Assembly (NCBI GenBank): GCA_947367415.1
Contig: CANBEE010000073.1
Coordinates: forward strand, 1 to 11,220
Direction: 5' to 3'
DNA: 11,220 nt
DNA from: an uncultured Bacteroidales bacterium
Lineage (GTDB): Bacteria > Bacteroidota > Bacteroidia > Bacteroidales > Bacteroidaceae
Position numbers and translations under genes: made by a program. The notes under the pieces were generated by a model. The model saw only the letters and a list, made by a program, of their open reading frames with translations. It ran no database searches and was not told the origin of the DNA. This document shows, in pieces, positions 1 to 6,617 of this stretch; position 1 is the first letter of the stretch, and every line of letters starts with the position of its first letter.

Positions 1-20
1 ATACCACATTGTAATGCCAT
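1..20 (-). CDS. ychF: Probable start of redox-regulated ATPase/GTPase YchF (partial)
   Basis: Reading leftward from an ATG at 20-18, the only six complete codons in the window give M-A-L-Q-C-G and a seventh begins AT-. This matches the way YchF (EngD/Obg-like ATPase) proteins of Bacteroidetes begin, where M-A-L-(K/Q)-C-G-I leads into the P-loop G-L-P-N-V-G-K-S-T. The P-loop itself lies outside the window. A Bacteroidetes-like upstream region (A/T rich, near-match -7 at 50-57) sits about 30 bp before the start. YchF binds the ribosome and hydrolyses ATP. The call rests on very few residues plus memory of the family, so it is tentative; any other protein starting the same way would look identical here. 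Confidence 0.5.
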
Positions 21-49
21 ATCTTATCTTGTATTATTTATTTTGAGCG

Positions 50-57
50 CGAAATTA
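50..57 (-). promoter_or_regulatory. Candidate -7 element for the leftward gene at the left edge
   Basis: On the minus strand this reads TAATTTCG, one mismatch from the Bacteroidetes -7 consensus TAnnTTTG, and lies 30 bp upstream of the ATG at 20. No convincing -33 TTTG is seen at the right spacing, so the call is weak. Confidence 0.3.
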
Positions 58-83
58 CGAAAAAAAGTCTCATTATAAAAGAA

Positions 84-124
84 ATGCGGCAAGAAACCCT
101 CTTTTTCAGGGCTCTTTGCCGCAT
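84..124 (-). terminator. Hairpin terminator of the lipoprotein gene
   Basis: The outer stem ATGCGGCAA (84-92) pairs perfectly with TTGCCGCAT (116-124), and an inner stem CCCT (97-100) pairs with AGGG (108-111) around a T-rich loop. It starts 22 bp after the stop codon of the minus-strand lipoprotein gene. On the minus strand it is followed by a T-rich tract (TTTCTTTTAT). The plus-strand flank CTTTTC is also T-rich, but no plus-strand gene is seen to its left. Confidence 0.8.
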
Positions 125-146
125 CTTTTCTATCGCGCCAGTAATC

Positions 147-1403
147 TTAGTCCATCGTAATGTTGGTGATACCGCTGGGCGCACCACGTACTATGTCTAC
201 AGTCTGACTGATTTGGTATAAAGCATCTTTAGCAATCTCGGCATCCACAGGAATATAGATGCGCTTCAGTTTCGGGCAGTTCTCGATGGCAAAGCTCTCG
301 ATGCGCTTGGTGCCTTCGGGGAAATAGATTTCCTCCACATTCATATGGTTGTAGATAGTGTTCTTCTCAACAACCTCCATGGGAAGAAGTTCCACAAAAG
401 TCATGGCACCAGGGATATAGTAGAGTATGGGCTTGCCGCTATTACGCTTATATACGATACCCTTATGGTCCATCAAGGTCTTGTTGTTCTCGTCAACGTA
501 TGCAGCCTGCAGGTTGATGCCGTGTGCAACGAGGCCTACACTGTTCTCATCGGCATTACCCAAGGTCGTGATATTTTGTCCGATATAGATTTCCGTAATA
601 TCCTCGGGCAACTCTACAGAAGGGTTAAACGAAGTGATTACGAAACCGTTGACACTATAGGGTACGGTGAAGAGATTCTTGCCTGTATGTATCTCTTTGA
701 GGTTGAGAGAGAAATCATGGAAATTATAAATGGCCACATCATCCATGAAGAGGTCAACGTCAGCTTGTTTGGGTGACAGGTACTTATAATTGGCAGTCTT
801 CTTCATCTCAAAAGTGCGGTTGTTGGTAGGGTCACTCACTGTCCAAGTGCTGTCAGGACAAGTGTATACCCATGCGTGGCCCAATTCACCATAGGTCTGG
901 TCGATAAGAAATCCGTTGACTACCATAGTTGGTATGCCTTGCGAATAGCACATGACAGTCAGGAGGTTTGAATAACCTTGGCAGATAGCCTTGCGGTTCT
1001 TGAACACAGCATAGGGGTCGTTGTCGTTGAATTCATATTTGATGTTCCTAACTACCCAATTGAAGAGAGTGTTATATTTCTGCATTTGCGTAGTATACGA
1101 TTTGGTCAACTCTGTGGCAAACTCGGCAATTTCATCATATTGCTCGTTGGTGATATTAATTGTTCCCAACGATTGGATGATGCCAGGCCCCGCAGCCTCC
1201 AAGAGTTTGCGCAGTCGATAGTTGTTGTCGTAGCTGGGCTTGTCAAGGTTAACTGCATCGTCCGGTTCGGCAAAGGTGCGGGTAATAACAAATTCATCCT
1301 CTACAACACTGTTGTTCTGAACGGTTTCTGCTTCATTCCCTTTGTTGCATGAAAAAAGCAAGGTGCTTGCACACAAGGCCAATAGGAGATAATGTTTTCT
1401 CAT
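147..1403 (-). CDS. Lipoprotein with transglutaminase-like and BspA-type leucine-rich domains
   Basis: 418 residues from the ATG at 1403. This start is chosen because it opens directly with a lipoprotein signal: M-R-K-H, a hydrophobic core and the lipobox L-L-F-S-C with the lipidated Cys at 19. The frame stays open further upstream, but that part would overlap the divergent gene and has no signal peptide in place. Residues about 105-200 form a transglutaminase/protease-like fold with the complete triad: Cys141 in K-A-I-C-Q-G-Y, His176 in G-H-A-W-V and Asp191 in S-D-P-T. Residues about 265-405 resemble BspA/LRR_5 repeats (patterns such as L-P-E-D-I-T-E-I-Y-I and F-P-E-G-T-K-R-I). Such proteins sit in the cell envelope. 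The substrate is unknown; a peptidase, transamidase or purely binding role are all possible. It is monocistronic, with its own promoter and terminator. Confidence 0.85.
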   Translation of the reverse strand: MRKHYLLLALCASTLLFSCNKGNEAETVQNNSVVEDEFVITRTFAEPDDAVNLDKPSYDNNYRLRKLLEAAGPGIIQSLGTINITNEQYDEIAEFATELTKSYTTQMQKYNTLFNWVVRNIKYEFNDNDPYAVFKNRKAICQGYSNLLTVMCYSQGIPTMVVNGFLIDQTYGELGHAWVYTCPDSTWTVSDPTNNRTFEMKKTANYKYLSPKQADVDLFMDDVAIYNFHDFSLNLKEIHTGKNLFTVPYSVNGFVITSFNPSVELPEDITEIYIGQNITTLGNADENSVGLVAHGINLQAAYVDENNKTLMDHKGIVYKRNSGKPILYYIPGAMTFVELLPMEVVEKNTIYNHMNVEEIYFPEGTKRIESFAIENCPKLKRIYIPVDAEIAKDALYQISQTVDIVRGAPSGITNITMD

Positions 1404-1430
1404 AGGTACTGCATGTTTATAAATTCGTTG

Positions 1431-1438
1431 CAAAGATA
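1431..1438 (-). promoter_or_regulatory. -7 promoter element of the transglutaminase-like lipoprotein gene
   Basis: The minus strand reads TATCTTTG, a perfect match to the Bacteroidetes primary sigma -7 consensus TAnnTTTG, 27 bp before the ATG at 1403. The expected -33 TTTG is replaced by the T-rich TATTTTA around 1454-1460, so that half is degenerate. It implies a very short leader of about 20 nt. Confidence 0.65.
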
Positions 1439-1524
1439 GAGATTCTCGTTGGATAAAATAGCATGTTGTTTCATAAATTATGTCTATTGGCCTATCGGGA
1501 TTCTGATATGTGATGCAAATTTTG

Positions 1525-1532
1525 TACATTTG
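1525..1532 (+). promoter_or_regulatory. -7 promoter element of the radical SAM gene
   Basis: TACATTTG matches TAnnTTTG exactly and lies 37 bp before the ATG at 1570. The -33 position (1501-1504, TTCT, 20-bp spacer) is a poor match to TTTG. The A/T-rich leader from 1541 to 1569 lacks a Shine-Dalgarno sequence, as is usual in Bacteroidetes. Confidence 0.65.
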
Positions 1533-1569
1533 CAGAGGAATAATAATATAATATAAGAATACAAGGAAT

Positions 1570-2349
1570 ATGTCTACCGTAATATATCCTTCGCCTATAT
1601 TCGGGCCTATAAAGAGTCGTCGATTGGGCGTGTCGCTGGGTATCAATTTGCTACCGGGTGATGGTAAAGTTTGTACATTTGATTGTATCTATTGCGAATG
1701 TGGGTTTAATGCCGACCGCAGGCCACACTCGAAGCTCCCTACACGCCAGGAGGTGGCTGATGCTTTGGAGGCAAAGCTCATGCAGATGCAGCGTGAGGGT
1801 GTGACTCCTGATGTACTGACATTTGCGGGCAATGGGGAGCCTACAGCGCATCCGGAATTTGCTTCGATTATTGGAGATACGTTACTCATGCGCGACCGTT
1901 ATTTCCCGAAAGCTAAGGTAAGTGTGCTTACCAACGCAACACGCATCAACCGAGAGGATGTGTTCGAGGCATTGAAGCGGGTCGATAACAATATCGTGAA
2001 GCTCGACACGGTGGATGCGGCATACATAGCTCGGGTGGATCGTCCTGTCGGACGCTACGATGTGGATGAGCTGATAGCTTGCATGCGTAATTTTGAAGGG
2101 CGGTGCATAGTGCAGACGATGTTTATGAAGGGTACTGATGCTGAGGGCGTATCGGTCGACAATACCACACCGCACTATGTGGATCCGTGGATAGATACGG
2201 TTGTGAGTATAGCGCCACGCGAGGTGATGATATACACCATAGATAGGGAGACACCATCGTCGGGCCTCATGAAAGCTACATGCGAAGAGCTTGATGCTAT
2301 CGTTGAGCGATTGACTGCACGGGGCATCAAGGCAACGGCCTCTTATTAA
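1570..2349 (+). CDS. Radical SAM protein (COG0731-like Fe-S oxidoreductase)
   Basis: 259 residues. A conserved N-terminal segment (G-P-I-x-S-R-R-L-G-x-S-L-G-I-N-L-L-P, about residues 12-29) leads into the radical SAM cluster motif C-x3-C-x2-C at Cys35, Cys39 and Cys42, with a further Cys44. F-A-G-N-G-E-P-T at 85-92 is the SAM-binding GGE-type motif, followed by S-V-L-T-N-A-T on the next core strand. This pattern fits the compact COG0731 group, distantly related to wybutosine-type enzymes and found in many bacteria with no proven substrate. It should carry a [4Fe-4S] cluster and cleave SAM to a 5'-deoxyadenosyl radical. There is no extra C-terminal cluster domain. The start is the first ATG after a well-placed promoter. 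The rubrerythrin gene follows 88 bp later; co-transcription is possible but unproven. Confidence 0.88.
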   Translation: MSTVIYPSPIFGPIKSRRLGVSLGINLLPGDGKVCTFDCIYCECGFNADRRPHSKLPTRQEVADALEAKLMQMQREGVTPDVLTFAGNGEPTAHPEFASIIGDTLLMRDRYFPKAKVSVLTNATRINREDVFEALKRVDNNIVKLDTVDAAYIARVDRPVGRYDVDELIACMRNFEGRCIVQTMFMKGTDAEGVSVDNTTPHYVDPWIDTVVSIAPREVMIYTIDRETPSSGLMKATCEELDAIVERLTARGIKATASY

Positions 2350-2437
2350 GTTAAGAAACTGTTTGGATTTTCTGTAAACCTTTTCGGACTCTCGTGCGTT
2401 CTTTCGTGTATCATTATAAACCTAAAAGTGAATCCGT

Positions 2438-3013
2438 ATGAAAAGTGTGAAAGGTACATTGACCGAGAAGAATCTGCTTACCTCGTTTGCTGGTGAGTCG
2501 CAGGCACGTATGCGTTATACCTATTTTGCTGAAGAGGCCCGCCGCGAGGGCTTCGAACAAATTGCTGCCATCTTCCTTGAGACTGCTGATCAGGAGAAAA
2601 TGCATGCAGAGCGTATGTTCCGTTTCCTCGAAGGGGGTATGGTAGAGGTGCGTGCAGCCTATCCGGCAGGTAAGATACAGACTACCATGGACAATCTGCG
2701 TGCTGCAGCAGAAGGGGAGCACGAGGAGTGGTACGACATGTATCCCTCGTTTGCCGATATTGCCGAAGATGAAGGCTTCAAGGAGATAGCCATCATGTAC
2801 CGCGCTATCTGTGTTGCCGAGCAGCAACATGAGGAGCGTTATCGACGTCTATTGGAAAATATGGAGCGTGAACACGTGTTTCACCGTCCCGAGCCTGTAA
2901 CTTGGCAATGCCGCAAGTGTGGATATACATTTACTGGAAAGAAGGCTCCCGATCGCTGTCCTGCTTGCTTGAATACCAAAGGCTATTTTGAGGTAAAGGC
3001 TGAGAACTATTGA
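2438..3013 (+). CDS. rbr: Rubrerythrin
   Basis: 191 residues, the classical two-domain length. The N-terminal ferritin-like four-helix domain carries a full diiron ligand set at the standard positions: Glu20, Glu53 and His56 (E-K-M-H), Glu94 and Glu97 (E-H-E-E), Glu128 and His131 (E-Q-Q-H). The C-terminal rubredoxin-like domain has C-R-K-C (158, 161) and C-P-A-C (174, 177) to bind one iron. Rubrerythrins act in the cytoplasm of anaerobes as NAD(P)H-linked peroxidases, taking electrons through the rubredoxin site to reduce hydrogen peroxide to water. The gene follows a radical SAM enzyme, itself oxygen-sensitive, which fits an oxidative-stress setting but does not prove a link. No clear TAnnTTTG promoter is seen in the 88-bp upstream gap. 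It ends at a strong hairpin. Confidence 0.97.
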   Translation: MKSVKGTLTEKNLLTSFAGESQARMRYTYFAEEARREGFEQIAAIFLETADQEKMHAERMFRFLEGGMVEVRAAYPAGKIQTTMDNLRAAAEGEHEEWYDMYPSFADIAEDEGFKEIAIMYRAICVAEQQHEERYRRLLENMEREHVFHRPEPVTWQCRKCGYTFTGKKAPDRCPACLNTKGYFEVKAENY

Positions 3014-3046
3014 GAATATATCTTTTTACAGTTCCTAAAAATAATA

Positions 3047-3087
3047 AAAGCACTACATGCTGGAGTGTCTCCATCGTGTAGTGCTTT
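3047..3087. terminator. Compound bidirectional terminator between convergent genes
   Basis: A 13-bp stem (AAAGCACTACATG at 3047-3059 with CGTGTAGTGCTTT at 3075-3087, one G-T wobble) encloses a second short stem GGAG (3062-3065)/CTCC (3069-3072) with a 3-nt loop. Rubrerythrin ends 33 bp to its left and the LytTR gene ends 60 bp to its right. The minus-strand side has a long T-rich run (CTTTTATTATTTTTAG) and so looks like the stronger terminator for the regulator gene. The plus-strand tail is only CTTTGCTTG. Confidence 0.85.
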
Positions 3088-3147
3088 GCTTGTTCGATTA
3101 GGGGAAAAGTGCCCTTTTCATCGGATGTTTTTAATGTCTGCACTGGC

Positions 3148-4050
3148 TCAAGCCTCCTCCTTATCGGCGTTATGAGCCAATACGCGCTGGATGTTCGAGG
3201 AGTATGACTTTGATACGGGTATCTGCTTGATGCTGTCGTGCGTGAGCTTGATGTACATGCCGTCACGGTCGTTGCGGAAGATTTTTATCTTGTTCTTGTT
3301 GACGATATAGCCGCGATGGCAGCGGATAAGATACTCGCCAAACTTATTCTCGATGGCTTTGGTAGTGCTGCGCAGCATGTAGTTGCATAGTTTGCCGTCG
3401 GCCTCGTAGTATATCTTCACGTAGTTGTCCTGCGACTCCACGTAGTAGAGGCTGTCGATGCTGATGCTCATCTTTAGTTTTCCTGTGCTGTCCACGAGGT
3501 GGATGAGTTTGGGGTCGGTATTGTCGGTCTTGTCATTCACCATATTCATGCCTATGCGGTCGAGTAACAGGCGCTGGTAGCGGGTGGTGGCATAGAGCAC
3601 GCATATCACATATGGCACGATGAGGATAAAGGCCAAAACCAATATGGCACGCCCGAGGATAGACAGGAACATATTGGGGTCGGTGATGACAAAAAGCTCG
3701 GTGAAAACGGTATAAATGAACGATACCATCACCACTTCGCCCCCTACCCATAGCATCAGCTGACCATTGGTGATAGGGTGCTTGCGATGCACCTGATGCA
3801 GCAGCACTTTGCTTAATATAAGGAAGGCGATAGCCACAAGGTAAAAGGCCACGGAGGCCATCACCATGCGGAAACCGCTGTATAGCCCAATGTCCTCTTG
3901 CTCTTGAAACATCAGTGTGAGCCATGATGTGGAGGAGTAGGGACCATATATTACCATAAAAAGTATGGAGAAGAGCACGATGAAGATGACCGAACCGGTC
4001 AGCGTACGGCTCTCAATGAGGTATCTTGGTGCTTTTTTACTTAGTTCCAT
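3148..4050 (-). CDS. Membrane-anchored LytTR-type DNA-binding regulator
   Basis: 300 residues from the ATG at 4050. A GTG nine bases upstream could extend it by three residues, but the ATG is preferred. Four hydrophobic segments (about 19-36, 60-82, 97-122, 128-156) place the N-terminal half in the inner membrane. After a short cytoplasmic linker, residues about 190-290 form a LytTR DNA-binding domain, recognisable by Y-V-E-S-Q-D-N-Y-V-K-I-Y, the R-C-H-R-G-Y-I-V-N stretch and I-P-V-S-K-S-Y near the end. There is no receiver domain and no histidine kinase next to it, so it is likely a one-component membrane sensor/regulator, a layout common in Bacteroidetes. It is transcribed divergently from fabHFZ through a 300-bp control region with two promoters of its own, so autoregulation or control of the fab genes is plausible. 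The signal sensed is unknown. Confidence 0.9.
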   Translation of the reverse strand: MELSKKAPRYLIESRTLTGSVIFIVLFSILFMVIYGPYSSTSWLTLMFQEQEDIGLYSGFRMVMASVAFYLVAIAFLILSKVLLHQVHRKHPITNGQLMLWVGGEVVMVSFIYTVFTELFVITDPNMFLSILGRAILVLAFILIVPYVICVLYATTRYQRLLLDRIGMNMVNDKTDNTDPKLIHLVDSTGKLKMSISIDSLYYVESQDNYVKIYYEADGKLCNYMLRSTTKAIENKFGEYLIRCHRGYIVNKNKIKIFRNDRDGMYIKLTHDSIKQIPVSKSYSSNIQRVLAHNADKEEA

Positions 4051-4087
4051 AGTTTGCACATTTTAGTGTGATTTGTTCAAAATTAGG

Positions 4088-4118
4088 CAAAGATACGAAA
4101 AACGGGCGAATAAACAAG
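4088..4118 (-). promoter_or_regulatory. Proximal promoter of the LytTR gene
   Basis: The minus strand has CTTG (4118-4115, one mismatch to the -33 TTTG), a 19-bp spacer, then TATCTTTG (4095-4088), a perfect -7. The -7 is preceded by TTTTTCG, a spacer sequence shared with the other leftward promoters in this window. The ATG at 4050 lies 37 bp downstream. Confidence 0.7.
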
Positions 4119-4140
4119 TTTTATTCTCGGTGAGTACTGT

Positions 4141-4164
4141 AATCTTCGCGACTTGGCACAAAGG
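4141..4164. repeat. Intergenic motif shared with the region upstream of the M16 peptidase
   Basis: This is the partner copy of the motif at 11000-11024: an identical 11-mer AATCTTCGCGA, then C/T, then TTG. It lies 45 bp upstream of the proximal LytTR -7 and overlaps the -7 of the distal promoter; the copy at 11000 lies 56 bp upstream of the peptidase -7. Confidence 0.45.
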
Positions 4165-4191
4165 TACGAAAAAGGATTGAATAAATACAAA
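4159..4191 (-). promoter_or_regulatory. Distal promoter of the LytTR gene
   Basis: A perfect -33 TTTG (4191-4188), a 21-bp spacer and a perfect -7 TACCTTTG (4166-4159). This is the best complete Bacteroidetes promoter in the window. It lies about 70 bp upstream of the proximal promoter and shares the TTTTTCGTA-CTTTG core with it, giving two tandem leftward promoters and a longer leader of about 100 nt from this one. Confidence 0.7.
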
Positions 4192-4202
4192 CTTTGGGCG
4201 AT

Positions 4203-4236
4203 TTTCACCCCTATACGGATTTCGCCCCTTTACCCC
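4203..4236. repeat. Short clustered repeats TTTCRCCCC/TTTACCCC
   Basis: Three similar units lie in 34 bp: TTTCACCCC (4203-4211), TTTCGCCCC (4220-4228) and TTTACCCC (4229-4236). On the minus strand they read as G-runs followed by AAA. They sit just upstream of the distal promoter of the LytTR gene and about 85-115 bp upstream of the fabH -7. They could be an operator for a dimeric regulator, but no binding site of this exact form is known to me. Confidence 0.4.
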
Positions 4237-4291
4237 TCAATTCACGCATTTTGTCCCAATGGAGCCCGTCTCCTGCCACATCCGCACCCCT

Positions 4292-4326
4292 TTTGTTGAG
4301 TGGGTGGGAGGGATTGCGTACTTTTG
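4292..4326 (+). promoter_or_regulatory. Promoter of the fabHFZ cassette
   Basis: TACTTTTG at 4319-4326 matches the -7 consensus. TTTG at 4292-4295 is the nearest perfect -33 but gives a long 23-bp spacer; the overlapping TTGA at 4296-4299 would give a more normal 19 bp. The fabH ATG at 4351 follows 24 bp after the -7, so the leader is short, about 18 nt. Confidence 0.65.
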
Positions 4327-4350
4327 CACCGATTTTTTTAAGCATTTCGT

Positions 4351-5304
4351 ATGAGAATAATTGGAACTGGTAGTGCACATCCTAAGCACACCCTGACAAA
4401 TGATGACCTGTCGAAGATAATGGATACCAGCGATGAATGGATTCGCGAGCGTACAGGTATTTGCACACGACAAATAATAACCGACGAGAACCTTGAGGAT
4501 CTTGCTGCCGAGGCTGCCCAGAAGGCATTGGACGATGCGGGAATCAAGGCATCCGACATTGACTATATCATCTGTTCGAACGTGGCATATGAGTATGTCA
4601 CCCCCACTGTGTCGAGTATTGTTGAAGGTAAGATTGGTGCTTCGTGTCCTTGCGTAGACCTCAATGCAGCCTGCTCAGGCTTCATCTACGCCATCGACTT
4701 TGCCGAGGCATTGCTGCAGACAGGTCGAGCTACCAATATCTTGGTAATGGCAGCCGAGGAACCCACACGCATGGTCGACTGGAACGATCGCAGCACCTGC
4801 GTGCTCTTTGGTGATGGTGCTGGTGCTATGGTAGTGACCCGTGGTGAGGAATTGCGAGCTATCAAGGTGTCGTCGAAGAGCAACCTTGATGTGCTGCATT
4901 ACAAACGTAAGCTCGAACCTACTCCCTTCATTACCAAGGAGGAGGAGCATATTCCCCTTTATATGGCAGGTCAGGAGGTATTCAAGACTGCCGTTACCTG
5001 CTCTTTGCGCGACCTCTTGGCTGTGCTCAGCGATGCAGGGTTGGACAAGAATGACATCACCTACTACGTACTCCATCAGGCAAACTTCCGAATCAACGAC
5101 TTTATCCGCCATCGGTTCAATATGGACCCGGCAAAGTTCCCTGTCAATATGGACAAATATGGTAATACTTCATCGGCAAGTATTCCCATGCTCCTCGACG
5201 AGTTGAACCGTGAAGGAAAGTTAAAAAATGGCGATTTGCTCGCGTTTAGCGCTTTTGGTGCAGGATTTACCACGGGTGCGTGTATCATCGAATGGAATAA
5301 ATAA
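4351..5304 (+). CDS. fabH: 3-oxoacyl-ACP synthase III (KAS III, FabH)
   Basis: 317 residues, normal for KAS III. The catalytic triad is complete: Cys108 in N-A-A-C-S-G, His242 in L-H-Q-A-N and Asn272 in Y-G-N-T-S. The glycine-rich G-D-G-A-G-A (154-159) and the C-terminal F-G-A-G-F-T-T-G-A are also present. FabH condenses a short acyl-CoA, typically acetyl-CoA or a branched primer, with malonyl-ACP to start fatty-acid synthesis in the cytoplasm; primer preference cannot be read from the sequence. It is the first gene of a fabH-fabF-fabZ cassette, 53 bp before fabF, with its own promoter. Bacteroidales can carry more than one KAS III, so this may be either the housekeeping copy or a paralogue for a special acyl chain. 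Confidence 0.95.
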   Translation: MRIIGTGSAHPKHTLTNDDLSKIMDTSDEWIRERTGICTRQIITDENLEDLAAEAAQKALDDAGIKASDIDYIICSNVAYEYVTPTVSSIVEGKIGASCPCVDLNAACSGFIYAIDFAEALLQTGRATNILVMAAEEPTRMVDWNDRSTCVLFGDGAGAMVVTRGEELRAIKVSSKSNLDVLHYKRKLEPTPFITKEEEHIPLYMAGQEVFKTAVTCSLRDLLAVLSDAGLDKNDITYYVLHQANFRINDFIRHRFNMDPAKFPVNMDKYGNTSSASIPMLLDELNREGKLKNGDLLAFSAFGAGFTTGACIIEWNK

Positions 5305-5305
5305 C

Positions 5306-5313
5306 TATATTTG
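5306..5313 (+). promoter_or_regulatory. Possible internal promoter before fabF
   Basis: TATATTTG matches TAnnTTTG exactly, begins one base after the fabH stop codon and lies 44 bp before the fabF ATG. There is no good -33 TTTG in the end of fabH, and A/T-rich spacers produce such matches by chance, so this is only a candidate for extra fabF-fabZ transcription. Confidence 0.35.
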
Positions 5314-5357
5314 CAACGTTATTAACAAGTATTAAGAAAAATAATATTAGATATAAC

Positions 5358-6602
5358 ATGGAAAGAAGAGTTGTAATTACCGGCTTGGGCGCCATCAGCC
5401 CTGTGGGAAACACAGTAGCCGACTTTTGGAACAGTCTGAAAGAGGGTAAGAGTGGCTTGAACTTTATCCAAGGATATGACGATGTGGATCTCCCTGTGCG
5501 CATTGTAGCTCAGGTGAAGGACTTTGACCCTATGGCCAATGGCCTTGAGCGTGCCGATGTACGTAAGATGGACCTCTTTTGCCAATATGCTGTGGCTGCA
5601 GCCAATCAGGCTGTGAAGGACAGCGGTTTGGTAAGTGGCGAGAATATCGAACCCGACCGCTTCGGTGTATACGTAGGCTCGGGTATCGGTGGCATGAGCA
5701 CTTTTGTGCGTGAGACCGAGAAGTTGCTCAACGAAGGAGCACGCCGCATCTCTCCCCTGTTTGTACCTACAATGATTGCCAATATTGCTTCGGGCAATAT
5801 CGCTATCCGTCATAATGCCCAAGGCCCCTGTCTGCCTATCGTGACCGCCTGTGCTACAGGTACTCACTCGGCCGGTGAGGCATTCCGTGCCATCAAGTAT
5901 GGCCTTGCCGATGCCATTATCACTGGTGGTGCTGAGGCCGCCGTACACCCCTTGGCAATCGGTGGCTTTGCCAATAGCCGTGCGCTCACCAATGCTGAGA
6001 CCTTGGAGGATGCCTGCACACCGTTCGATGCCCGTCGCAGTGGCTTTACTATGGCCGAGGGTGCCGGCATACTGGTGTTTGAAGAGTATGAGCATGCCGT
6101 GAAGCGTGGCGCTACCATCTATGCCGAGGTGGCTGGCTATGGCAACACCTGTGATGCCCATCACTACACAGCTCCGCGCCCCGACGGTATACCCGCCTCG
6201 AAGGCCATCCGCATGGCACTCGATGAGGCTGGATACACCTCTGACGCGACCCTCTATATCAATGCACACGGTACCAGCACCCCGCTCAACGACAAGACCG
6301 AGACCTACGCCATAAAGCTTGCCCTTGGCGAAGAGGATGCCCGCAAGGCACTCATCAGCTCCACCAAGTCAATGACAGGCCACATGCTCGGTGCTGCAGG
6401 TGGTATAGAACTCATTGCCACCGCACTGGCCGTTAAGCATGGTATCGTGCCTCCCACCATTAATTACAAGGAGCCCGATCCCGAATGTGACCTCAACTAT
6501 GTGCCCAACAAGGCTGTTGAGGCCGATGTGACCATGGCTGCATCCAACTCTCTGGGCTTCGGAGGTCACAATGCCTGCGTGGTATTGAAGAAGATGATTT
6601 GA
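5358..6602 (+). CDS. fabF: 3-oxoacyl-ACP synthase II (KAS II, FabF)
   Basis: 414 residues, the usual FabF length. The thiolase-fold active site is intact: nucleophile Cys165 in V-T-A-C-A-T-G, His304 in N-A-H-G-T-S-T-P, Lys337 in S-T-K-S-M-T-G-H and His342. The C-terminal G-F-G-G-H-N loop (gatekeeper Phe) is present. FabF extends acyl-ACP with malonyl-ACP in the cytoplasm. The T-G-T-H-S segment after the nucleophile fits FabF more than FabB or a chain-length-factor-like protein, since the Cys is kept. It is flanked by fabH (53 bp upstream) and fabZ (15 bp downstream), so it is very likely one transcript. In many Bacteroidales the housekeeping fabF sits beside acpP; here no acpP is present, which suggests a second KAS II. 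Confidence 0.95.
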   Translation: MERRVVITGLGAISPVGNTVADFWNSLKEGKSGLNFIQGYDDVDLPVRIVAQVKDFDPMANGLERADVRKMDLFCQYAVAAANQAVKDSGLVSGENIEPDRFGVYVGSGIGGMSTFVRETEKLLNEGARRISPLFVPTMIANIASGNIAIRHNAQGPCLPIVTACATGTHSAGEAFRAIKYGLADAIITGGAEAAVHPLAIGGFANSRALTNAETLEDACTPFDARRSGFTMAEGAGILVFEEYEHAVKRGATIYAEVAGYGNTCDAHHYTAPRPDGIPASKAIRMALDEAGYTSDATLYINAHGTSTPLNDKTETYAIKLALGEEDARKALISSTKSMTGHMLGAAGGIELIATALAVKHGIVPPTINYKEPDPECDLNYVPNKAVEADVTMAASNSLGFGGHNACVVLKKMI

Positions 6603-6617
6603 GTTTGCTTAAATAAT

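Noticed and set aside
345..776. A plus-strand open frame antisense to the lipoprotein gene
   Set aside because: No recognisable motifs and complete overlap with a well-supported gene.
1404..1646. N-terminal extension of the lipoprotein gene up to 1646
   Set aside because: It would put 81 residues before the lipoprotein signal, overlap the radical SAM gene and cross both promoters.
3104..3119. Second hairpin GAAAAG-TGCC-CTTTTC after rubrerythrin
   Set aside because: The stem is six A/T-rich pairs and weak beside the strong hairpin at 3047-3087; it may only add to termination.
4051..4059. GTG start for the LytTR gene at 4059
   Set aside because: Possible, but it adds only three residues and ATG is favoured; nothing in the sequence supports the GTG.
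4261..4273. GGAG-CCCGT-CTCC inverted repeat upstream of fabH
   Set aside because: A four-base stem is too short to separate from chance.
5322..6269. A 315-residue open frame on the minus strand inside fabF
   Set aside because: It lies wholly antisense to a fabF gene with all catalytic residues, and its product is Cys/His/Gly-rich with no recognisable domain or lipobox. It is a codon-bias shadow.
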